From contig JALIZF010001765.1 in the NCBI GenBank assembly GCA_029948255.1, forward strand, positions 186,001-250,000: a DNA stretch of 64,000 bases, given 5' to 3'. The position numbers and the translations under genes were made by a program. Of this stretch, positions 32,526-44,562 are shown in pieces. Each line of letters opens with the position of its first letter. The stretch's first letter is position 1. The notes under the pieces are model-generated. The model ran no database searches and was not told where the DNA came from. It worked only from the letters and a program-made list of their open reading frames with translations. Source of the DNA: Telmatactis stephensoni (lineage: Eukaryota; Cnidaria; Anthozoa; Actiniaria; Isophelliidae).

Positions 32526-35500
32526 GTACACATATTAGAGCAGATCGATTTCGTATGAATGTGAAACGGACCGCGACATGCCGTGGAAGTGTCAGTGCCA
32601 TGATGTTTATAAAACATTCGAAATTCCTGCCGTAACCGCGGCATGACCGTGCGGTGCCGTTTTCACAGTCATACGAAATCCACTCTAGGGTATAGTGTCT
32701 TTCTTGAAACAGTATATGAACCAAGAGACCAAAATACTAAGAGAACGACATTAAGCATTGATGTCTGTGCGATGTTCGTTGCGACTAAGGCTATTTTTAG
32801 TAACTTTGCCATTGCGCGCGCAAGGTTTGATTTTTGACGTGCACGCGGACGGGACTGTTTGCTTTCGGCATTTCATATTCGAGCCTTGCGACTAGAATTA
32901 TGGTCTCTTTACTTGAGCAGTTTTCGTATGAGTGGGAAATTGACCGTACCGTACCGTGACCGTGTCAGTACCGTAATGTGTAGAGTCGTTTTCGTATGAG
33001 TGGGAAACTTACCGTACCGTATCGTAACTGTACCAGTATCATAGTTTCTATAAAAACATTCGAAATTCCTACTGTAACCGTATCGTATCGTAACCGTACA
33101 GTGTTCCCACTCATACGAAAACCACTCTATAAAAACATTCGAAATTCCTGCCGTAACCGTACCGTGCATTAACCGTAACTGGTATGGTCAGTTTCCCACT
33201 CATACAAAAACCGCTCTAATAAATTGCCACATGACACAGGTAACCCAAACTAATATTCATAGCGCGCGTCAGCGCAGCGTGTAAACGCCCTCTGAAATAG
33301 AGCCAGGAATGCTTGTGGTTTTTTCGCTCATTTATTTATTCATTCGTTCGTGTTGATTCATCCTTTCATTCATTCGTTCGTTCATTCATCCACTCACAAA
33401 ACAAGGTGAGGGTTGATAAGAAGAAAAAGACAAATGTACCTTTAATTTACTCAAAAGAGTTTAAATTGACAGGGGCACTATATTGGCAGGAATATGAGGA
33501 CAGATTGCTATTAAAGTTAATCAAACCGCCAATGGCGGATATAACTCGTGGATGGAGCTATATTTGCAGAGCAGAAGTCAATAAAGCATTGAGAGCTGAA
33601 TGTTTTTACCCATTTAGTATATTTTTTACTTGAAGTGCATGCATTTTGTGTAATCCTTAGCCTTTAGTAGCAATTTCATAACTCAGGATTTGCTCTGATA
33701 TGGAGCGTTACATCAGACTCACTGTAGCGTGCATGACGGCCAAAACTTGAAATCATTGCTGAAGACGTACGATAAACTGATAAATACTAGATGCTTTTTG
33801 GAGTGAAATTGGATTCCTGTATTGTGTGATGTTGCATCAGACTCATTGTACGTTGCATTACGGTTAAAGGCGCCACACTGTCTACCGTACGACACTTTAG
33901 ATCAAACGAATGTCAATATTATTTTGGCCAAGTTACACAAGTTCTAATTTTGCCTAATAGCTACAACTACAGTATCTGACTCGTCAAAGGTCACGGTGAA
34001 TAAAATGAAACATGTTTGCATTTTGATCAAATAATAATAATATAAAGACTGAAAGTCGAGTCAGATCAATGCCATTTCTCACTTGTGCTGATAGAGTACA
34101 AACACGAACTAGCGGCTCGACTCTCGGGCAGTTTCGGGCTACGTTTCAGGCGGCAATTCGTACTCAAAATGTTTTCGTTTGCTGTTTATTTTAACATTTA
34201 CTCGCGTGCTGATAAAGTAAAAACACTAAAAACTTGGATGACCTTGATGTTGGACTGGCTTGCAGCGACAATTTTGTTGCTTGACGACAGCATAGTTACG
34301 ACGTAAAATAGTCCACCCAGAAAGGATTTCACTCTAGATGCGATGGAAATTATTCCAAGCAGAGTGGTACAATACAAAATATGTTAAGAAATCTTAGCGA
34401 AGTGTGAGCACGAAGTTGTCATGTCCGTCATCTCGGACCATCTTGAAGCCTCCACAATTTAAACTCATGGAAGAGTCACGAGTAGAATTTCAACACTCCA
34501 CCGGATAATGATTACAGAAGACGCCTTTTAGATCGTTCAATTCTAAAGCAAGTTTCGCCGTACAATCGGCTAAAGAATTCGAGTAAATGTCATCGATCTA
34601 TCGATGCATATTTGAATAAACCACAGGAGTACCATATTTCCTTTAATCTCGTACCCAGAGCTCACATTACTTTCGGCCTGCGGTCAATCACGTCGAGCAT
34701 GCGCAGTAGCATACTTTAACAATGTTCGAGTGAGTGACACATTTGCATATTCGACCCCTCACTATAACTCGTGGATTTGCAATCCACGAGTTAAAAACAA
34801 AGAAGACTATGAAAATCTCTCACGAAACACGTTTACCATCGGAGAAAATTGCCCATACATTTGGAACATTTGCTCAATTCGGTCCCAGCCTCTCTCTTTT
34901 TGAGCAATTCGTACACAAAGTAGCTCAAAACCCGCTCAAAATGTAACAATAACACTAAAGAGCGTGTAAGTAATGTTTTACGTCTATTATTATTATGATC
35001 TACTTTTCTTTAGCTTTTCGAGACCGCGAGTCTTTGGATGCCGTAAGAGGCGAATGTATAGCAAACGGGACAGAATGACCTTCTGAAATCGGCGAAAATA
35101 CGGTGAAAAATTTTAACGGATTCCTATGAATTATATACCAAAATGCTCAGAAAAGCGTGGGGATTTCAAAACCGCTGTTTGATTTTTGACAAGCTCTGTT
35201 TTATTTCAAAGAGAGCCGATTTTCTAGCTTGACCCCGGTTAAGTCACGCATTTTCTCTTGTAAAAACCATCCAATTGTGTGCATTCAACTTGAAAAATAC
35301 GGTTATTTTTTTCAATTAAATTCGATCAAAACCATAAAATACAGTCTTTGAATAATTGAATTAACTGTATCCACTGTTTGATTTTGCTTAGATAGCTATT
35401 ATTTTGAGAAAAGATCCAAAAACCGTGTTTTGGAGACCTTATTTGTATGGGCTCATGTGGGGGGCGTGAGCATGAAATCGTATAGCTGACTATTTGTTAA

Positions 35501-38500
35501 CAGATTTTCTCCGATGATACAAATCAGTCAAGTAAAAATCGGTAACATATTCAAGAAATAAATGGAACAAAATTTGAATAAATTAATAATGATGTATTTA
35601 GAACAGATTGCAAAAAAATAAAATAAAATAAAAATACCCCCAAAAATTAGAAAAAATGCTAACTTCTAAGTATCAAGAAGTCGAAAAAGAAAAAAGAACG
35701 TACAAAGGAAGGGAAAAAAGGGGAAAAAAGAAAAATATTCCGACCTACACAGGGCTCGAATCTGTAACCCTTAAATCGGACCCCCCGGAAATGGGGAAAG
35801 AATAACGAGATAATTAAAAAAATAGGAAAAAGCTAAAAAATGAAATTTGGGACGATTCTCCCGAGACATTCAAAGAAGCTGAGACATCGAATCGACTTAC
35901 GTTACGGATGAAGATTTCGGCCCCATCCACGCTATCCCGGTGCTACATATAACAGTTGTCTTAGCCCGAAGGCCAAGGGAGGGAGACGATATCCGGACCC
36001 TAATCCATACCTTTAGATATCACCTTAGACCACTACGCTATCTAGACACTTAATAATTTTAATGTCTAATTGGGGTAGTCTATTCGGCGAAGTTTCATTG
36101 TGATGCTAATAGCAATGTTCCAAACCCTTGGGGAAATAGGAGAACCAATCAAAGTCCAGTAACCGTAAGAATGATTTCATAATTAAACAAAGGAAAGAGT
36201 AAATAAAAGAATAAATTTCCGTGAACATTTCTAAGTGGATAAGGGTTTTTTGCAAAGTCAAGAAGTTACGCCAATGACTGTTTATGGATTTAACGGTTTT
36301 CTCTTTTGCTGAATGATCATCAAAACTGATTTCTCATTTCAAGAACAATCTTGAGGCAAGTTTGAAGGCTTAAAACGTCAGTAAAGTTAAGAACTTTAAA
36401 CAATTTTAAAACTTGGTTTGCACTGTCAAGACTTCGGTCTGATATTTTTCCATAAAAACCGCACTTTCGATTAATAAGAAGTAATGATTAACTCCAAATC
36501 TTTATGAGATAGGTTCATTACTGGGTTGCCTGTGTAGACCGAGCATGAAGATGTGCAAAATTACCTAAGTGGCCTTTGCAAGGAAATCTTTAGGCACTCG
36601 AGCTTCCTCGTATAGCCCAAGTGAACGCTATTATAGCGTCTTGTTTTAAACGCCATTCGCGCGCAAGCAAGGCTCTCGAACGCCGTGGAATGTCTTGATT
36701 TTTGACGCTGCGCGCGGACGGGACCTTTTGCTTTCGACGTTTGATTTCTATTGTTTAGGAGCCTTGCGCGAGCAATGGCGAAGTTACTAAGAATAGCCCT
36801 AGTCGCCACGAACATCGCACTGACATCAATAGTGAGTTTCGCTCTCTTAGTATTATGGTCTCTTGACATGAACTCAACTCGTCTTGTCACTTAAAGTTTA
36901 CAGAAGGAACAGACAGACAATGACAACCAAGATGAAGGTACGACTCTTCTTGGCGCTCAGGACTCAGTGTCCTGTTAACAGGCTAATTATTGTCACGAAA
37001 TTCCCTTCTATTCCTCTTTGTAACCTTCCTGAACCTGTTTACAAGCCAGCTCTTGCTTATCTCAGCGCATAACTGACTCTAGCTTGTGATTATGATAATA
37101 AAGGCTCGGACAAGCTATGCAACATTTTCTGCAAGCATCGCGCGCTAACACGGTTGCACCGTGTGTCTACCCATGCGATGTTGTGCGCAATGTTGCAGAA
37201 ATTATTGCAGAAGTAGAACTCGATCCCAAACCTGCAACTGCCTCCATTGCGTGCAACATTTGCAGGGGTGGACACACGGTGAAACACTGTGTTGAGTACA
37301 AGTGTTGCAGAAAAGTGGCGGGAAATGTTGCATCCGTGTGTCCAAGACCCTATTAAGTTTCTTGAAGTTCCTGTCGCAAAGCCCTTTCTTTTCACAAATT
37401 TTGAAATCAAGTCTTTCACTAGACTCGGTTTTCAGCGTCGTTGGTCCCAAGCCTCCTCCCACCGCAGCCAGCACGGCTGGAATTTGAGCCTAATCTTTCA
37501 CAGAACTGACTTCGCTAAATTTTGTACTGTGCACGAAGTTTGAATATGAAATAGCATATGGCGCATCTCGTGCACGAGAATCTTTTCAGTACTTTTCAGC
37601 GATTTTGATGTTTATAAAATAAAATAAAAATAAAAAACTAGGAATCAGCGAGCACATTGTACACTAGAATCTGGACCTTGGCCATCAACCGATCGGGGCG
37701 TTTTCCTGTCGTCCCCCTTGTGAAAGAAAAGACAAAGTGATTATGCACGACCCAGGATATCATTTTAGTAAAATCAGTGACATAATCCCTTTCCAGACAT
37801 CTCTGAAATCTTTATTTGTCGCACGGGAGCACCATCCATACCTGGCCTTAGCGTGGCAGATCAAACACACATTCCAACCCTTAAAAAGAAGGTAAGATGA
37901 GAAAGATGCCGTTATTTCAAAAAGGGTCTCAAGCATGTTAAGGCCTGGAAATGCTTTGTGGGGGTCTAAAATCAATCTTATTTTTGTTCTTTAATCGTTT
38001 TTGTTTCAAACCTTACAAAAATTGGCATGGGCATATAACTAGATGTCCTTAAGATTTTAGGGTGAAAACTTTTAAGATAAGGTGATCACGTGACCACGAT
38101 TTTGGCTCCCATCAACCCAAAAAATTTGATTTAAAACGCGGAGATGGATGTCATGTGTAGGTAGAACTTAATGGTATATTTTCACTTCTCCCTAAGAGAT
38201 GTATACGAATCTGCCTTAATACCTGAACTATCTTTGCTCGTTAAGGCGATATTATGCAAAATAGGTCACGTGACCTACTTGATAAATCAAAACAACTGCA
38301 AATATCGCCTTAACGAGCAAAGATAGTTCGGGTATTAAGGCAGATTCGTATACATCTCTTAGGGAGAAGTGAAAATATACCATTAAGTTCTACCTACACA
38401 CGACATCCATCTCCGCGTTTTAAATCAAAGTTAATGGGTTGATTGGAGCAAGGATCGTGGTCACGTGATCACTTAATCTAAAAACTTTTCACCCTAAAAT

Positions 38501-41500
38501 ATTAAGGTCGTCAAGTTACATGCCCATGCCAATTTTTGTAAGGTTTGAAACAAAAACGACTACAGAACAAAAATAAGATTGATTTTAGACCCCCCACAAA
38601 GCATTTCCAGGCCTTAACATGCTTGAGGTGTCCTGGGATACTCCTACCAATTTTTCTGATATAGATGTGCGATGCGTCGGGCTCCGGAATTTGGTAAAAC
38701 AGGTTTTGGAGTAAAATCAATGAATTTTCTGATGGCAAAAAACAAATGCTTTCAAAACACACTATTTCCTATCTGGAATTCGTAAAAAAGTTTTTTTTTT
38801 CTGTTTGGACCCGAATTTTGGGTGTACTTCCGGTCTCCGGACAGAATCTCGGAGTTGCAGATACCCAGCCATTTTTGGACCAAGTTGCCCCTCCCCCCAC
38901 TCCCCAGAGTCGAGCCACTGCTTTGTCAGAGTAAAACAACGCTACAATACATTCTAAAATCTGCTTTCTTATGCCGAACGTGAAGTACTATCTTAGTTTA
39001 TGTGCACAATTTTGTACCATTTTATAGCTTGCGCAAGAAACACAAAAGGTTTTAAAGCTCAGGGAGGATATCCAGAAGAGGTACGTATTCATTTCCTTGT
39101 ACACCTTATGAAGAGATCCTCTAAATTTATTATACATATTTTTACCTCCCGATATCCAGCTATCAATCAATGGTGAATATATATGTATTTATAAATTATA
39201 TAAAATAAGCTGGAGTTGCAAGTCTTGATGGAAATCTAAATGCAAAATCAAATCTCTTCCTTTTATATTCCATGTGTTTAGGTTTACTTCCATGGAAAAA
39301 AAGCAACGTCTTTTGGAGCGACTTTTGGAAAAAGAGGTACTTCATACATACAGCGCGCAGAGATTTTATGGAGTTGCACAATATAAGAACCTTTGTATTA
39401 ATCACTGTCTTTACTGTGCACAATCACTTGCACTTCTTTACTTTGCAACAGCTGTACTGTATAGAAATAATGAATGCCATTGGTAAATGGCCAGACCGCG
39501 AAGAAGACCTTTTAACCACCGTACATTGTCGACACTTCGTAAAATATTCTTGCTATATTTTTCTTCGTTTTTCATATTATACATAGGAAGTGAAATGGGA
39601 TCTAGAGAAAGTCACAAAGTCCTTTGAGTTAAGGCTATGTGCTCTAAAAATTGCCTTTACAAATGCAGTAAGTATAGAGACCACACCCTTAGATGGTTGT
39701 CCAATCATATATTTTTTTAAATCAAGAACTATCACGTGATGACAAGAAAACATCTGCGCTGCTTTATTGCAATTTCTGTCTATTTTCTTCTACAATGCAT
39801 GTATATCATTGATAGTATAAACTTATTTCGTCATAGAGCGATTTCTCTTTCAGTCACGTGAGTTAGTTCCATTTTAGGCACGCGCGCGCATGACCATGAG
39901 CATCCTGCAACTCTGTTACTTAAAGAAATTTTATTTTGATGACGTCCAGTTGCGCAAAGAAACTCCAAAACTACACGGTAAAATATTTTCATAAATATTT
40001 ACAATTTTTTGTAATATAAAGCTGCAGTAATTGACGTACTAGTGTGAAGTAAAATTAGGTACTAAAGATTTTTTTACATTACGCAAAATCGATATTTTGC
40101 AATATTTTTGATTCTTGAGTTTTAGTTCCTTTTCGAATGAAATGTGAAGTATGAAAGAAAGACAAAACGTTTTAAAAAGATTAAACTTGCAACGTGCGCT
40201 TTTACCGATATTTAAAAGGAAAATAACCTTTGTTAAAGTTGACATGGCGTTGCTATGGTAACCATACGAGTGATCATTTTGATATCAAACGATATCCTTA
40301 CTCATAATCGTTCATATGGATGTCTTAACGAGTGTCAAAGGCTAAATCTAAATTCGCTATAAAACGCTTTTTACTATTTGTGTAAAGGCTCTTAAACTAT
40401 ATTAAGCCTCCTTAATATGGAACAGTTTTCGTATGCCCTGGAAAAACCGTGCGAAAACGGCTCCTCTACTTGTTTATCTCGAGTTTATCTGTGAACAACG
40501 CTTTTGAGAATTAAAATTATTAAATTAATTGTTAGAATGTTTTTCCTTTTGCAGCTTGGTAGACAAAGTGCAGGCAAACCACTAGATCTCCTGAAGAAGA
40601 TTGAAAGTGTTCTTCAGCTAACGAAAGACGACTTTGACAAGCACAGTGAGTAATATAGAGAAATAAAATCATTCAGGGATGCCTGATGGTGAGTTGATGA
40701 ATGTGTACTATTACTTATTTTAGAGGAATCAGATGATGATGAAGAAGAAGAAGAGGAAACAGAAGAAGAAAGTGAAGAAGAGGTATCAGTGCAGTTCAGT
40801 ATGTTACTCATCTATATATGTGTGTGTGTGAGAGAGAGAAAGAGAGAGGAGAGAGAGAAAGATAGAGGAGAGAAGGGGGGGGTTAGGGTAGGGAGGGAGA
40901 GAAGGAGATACTGGACAAATCTCTTCCCTTCCCTTCCCTTCTCTTCCCTTCCTTTCCCTTCCCTTCCCTTCCCTTCCCTTCCCTTTCTTCTTTTCTCTTC
41001 TCTTCCCTTCCTTTCCCTTTTCAAGTCTAACCCAGCTACATAGGACATACACGACTTGCCCGACTGTCAGTTTCAGTTTTCAGAAACGGTTGAAAAAAAC
41101 GTTTTTTGTTAACCTAGTATGCCTCTTCCGAAAAGGTATCCACATTACTTGCTTACCTTTGGCTTTTATTGTTAATAGAGCCCAGCATTTAATACCTCGC
41201 AAGCTCTAACAATAGATTGCTTTGCAACGTTTAAACAGGTAGGGCGTTATGTTTTGTCCAGATACTGATTATTCTGAATTTTCTTACCACCATTCCTCTT
41301 GGAAACTAGACTGTTTATGCTATACACCTCTATTTCTATCAGTTATTTCAAAGTGGAGAGATTGACGAAGCAGTTATTTTGGCGGCACACTCGCCTCAGG
41401 TAATTCACCTTTATTTTTGTATATCGCCTTTGGTAATTCATATTCACCTTTATTTTGGCACGGCACTCGCCTTAGGTAATTCATCTTTATTTTTGCACAC

Positions 41501-44500
41501 TCGCCTCAGGTAATTCTTCTTTATTTTTGCACTCTCGCCTCAGGTAATTCTTCTTTATTTTTGCACTCTCGCCTCAGATAATTCATCTTTATTTTTGCAC
41601 ACTCGCCTCAAGTAATCCATCTTTATTTTTGCACACTCGCCTCAGGTAATTCTTCTTTATTTTTGCACTCTCGCCTCAGGTAATTCTTCTTTATTTTTGC
41701 ACTCTCGCCTCAGATAATTCATCTTTATTTTTGCACACTCGCCTCAAGTAATCCATCTTTATTTTTGCACACTCGCCTCAGGTAATCCATCTTTATTTTT
41801 GCACACTCGCCTCAGGTAATTCTTCTTTATTTTTGCACTCTCGCCTCAGATAATTCTTCTTTATTTTTGCACTCTCGCCTCAGATAATTCATCTTTATTT
41901 TTGCACACTCGCCTCAAGTAATCCATCTTTATTTTTGCACACACTGGCCTCAGGTAATCCATCTTTATTTTTGCACACTCGCCTCAGGTAATCCATCTAT
42001 ATTTTTGCACACTCGCCTCAGGTAATTCTTCTTTATTTTTGCACTCTCGCCTCAGGTAATTCTTCTTTATTTTTGCACTCTCGCCTCAGATAATTCATCT
42101 TTATTTTTGCACACTCGCCTCAAGTAATCCATCTTTATTTTTGCACACTCGCCTCAGGTAATCCATCTTTATTTTTGCACACTCGCCTCAGGTAATTCTT
42201 CTTTATTTTTGCACTCTCGCCTCAGATAATTCATCTTTATTTTTGCACTCTCGCCTCAGATAATTCATCTTTATTTTTGCACACTCGCCTCAAGTAATCC
42301 ATCTTTATTTTTGCACACACTGGCCTCAGGTAATCCATCTTTATTTTTGCACACTCGCCTCAGGTAATCCATCTATATTTTTGCACACTCGCCTCAGGTA
42401 ATTCTTCTTTATTTTTGCACTCTCGCCTCAGGTAATTCTTCTTTATTTTTGCACTCTCGCCTCAGATAATTCATCTTTATTTTTGCACACTCGCCTCAAG
42501 TAATCCATCTTTATTTTTGCACACTCGCCTCAGGTAATCCATCTTTATTTTTGCACACTCGCCTCAGGTAATCCATCTTTATTTTTGCACACTCGCCTCA
42601 GGTAATTCTTCTTTATTTTTGCACTCTCGCCTCAGGTAATTCATCTTAATTTTTGCACACTCGCCTCAGGTAATTCACCTTAATTTTTGCACACTCACCT
42701 AAAATAAATTCATCTTTATTTTTGCAATGTCTTGTATCTAATTGTATCTCGCCAAGGGGAGGGGACATCTTTATGGTTTTCCGGCCCGAATTCATGTTCC
42801 ACCAGTTCCACGTTGTTGCATTTCGTGTGACGTCATAAGCTCTACATAGCAACCGCAGGATCAGTTATTGATTCACTTTTTACTATATACCAGAAAGAAA
42901 ACGTCAAAAACAAATCGACTAATGCATTTAACTTTAGGTCCGGTTTTTTATTGTCTAAAAAAACTTTTTGCTAGCTTTCACCACATGATGTGACGCCACG
43001 AAATGCAACGCTGAACGGCTGTTTACCTAGAGACACTCCCTCCCTGTTGTACCTCGCTATCGGGGATAGAGCACAGGGGCGGATTTAGGGGAGGGGTGCA
43101 GGGTTGCACCCCCTCCTGAGACGACTTTGAGTCCGTTTTTCTCAATATTTTTCCAATATATCCTCTCGGCAGTTTCCATATGGTGCACCCCCTCTTGAAG
43201 ACGGTGTACCCCTCTCCTGAAGATAATCTTGGATTCGCCCCTGGAGCAGATTTCGTATGAGTGTGAAACGGACCGTGCCGTACCGCGTCCGTGTCAGTGC
43301 CTTGTTGTCTATAAAAACATTCGAAATTCCTGCCGTAACCGTGCCGTGACCGTGCGGTGCCGTTTTCACAATCATACGAAATCTACTCTATCATGCAACC
43401 CTACATTAGTTATAAGCTTACCGAGTAGTGCGCAATACTGAAATATGTGAGACGACACTCTGACTTTTAAAGGTCAAGTCTGCGAATTTTTCTAAACGTT
43501 TCCTCCAGAACGAAAAGGTTTTGCTAAATTAGTCATTTCCTCTCTTTCTAGGGAGTTTTGCGAACGCGTGAAATTTACGCAATGATAAAAGGCCAGGAAA
43601 GGTGTGTAATGTCCAAATTCTGTCACGTTGATATAATTAAAACTTTAGATAATGAAACAGCTGTGTATATATCTTTGCATCACTAATTTAATATTCATAA
43701 GAGATTTCTTTTTTACTTCCTTTTTCTCAGCGGATCACGTACAGATTCCTTTTGTAGATGTAGATAATAAAGTTTCATTGTTTTCTTTGTTTATTCATTG
43801 TCCCTAATCTATAGTTCAGTGCTTCACACCTACTGGGAAGAATTACTAGCTGTATTACATCTTCAACATGTAAAGCTTTCTTCTTGGGAATCGTTTGAAT
43901 ATGTAACATTTGCTTTAGAAAACGGTACGTGCGTATAAATTTAGTTTTGTAATTGAAAATGTCTGATTGTTGTAGTTAATAAAATACAGCTGTTCCAAAA
44001 AGTGCCAAGTAATGTTTAAACTGCGTAACTCTAAACCAAGAGACGAGACTGAAATTAACCACTGGAAGTATTGAACGGAAGTGTTTTTGTTAAATCCATT
44101 ACCGTGCCTGTCCAGTGATATTGACTTTTATAATATATCTTCATTGTTTGCAGTGAGTAATCATTTTTATTAAGCCTAAAACAATGAAAACGTGATGCCA
44201 TACCTCAAAACCCTGCGTGCAGTTGTCCAATATACTTTGAAATTGTAAATCATTATTGAAGAAGACTAAAAGAAGGCCAGTATTGATGTATTTCCAAGTT
44301 CTTGTGTAGAGTTGATTCACTCATTTTGATATTTTGATTTCCTGCTCACCTTTAATCTTTAGCGCAGACATCAACTCTTTATGTGCATTACCGCCTTTCA
44401 TATAATTCGCTGTTTTGAGCGTGCTGTAAAAACCTTTTCTCGCGAAATGACCGGTGTCATGCCACTTCAGAAACTGAAGAAAAACAACATTGCTGTCTCT

Positions 44501-44531
44501 TCTTTTCTCTTTTTATAATAACTTTTTCGTT

Positions 44532-44562
<31 letters not shown>

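Noticed and set aside
36561..37543. Several 60-110 codon ORFs on both strands
   Set aside because: They coincide with dispersed element G and the GCAACATT foldback; no conserved motif.
40789..41052. Arg/Glu/Lys- or Pro/Ser-rich ORFs on both strands
   Set aside because: Translations of the GA and TTCCC simple repeats in a CLHC1 intron.
41388..42715. CRISPR-like array
   Set aside because: The 34-bp units are contiguous with no spacers, and the genome is eukaryotic; this is a minisatellite.
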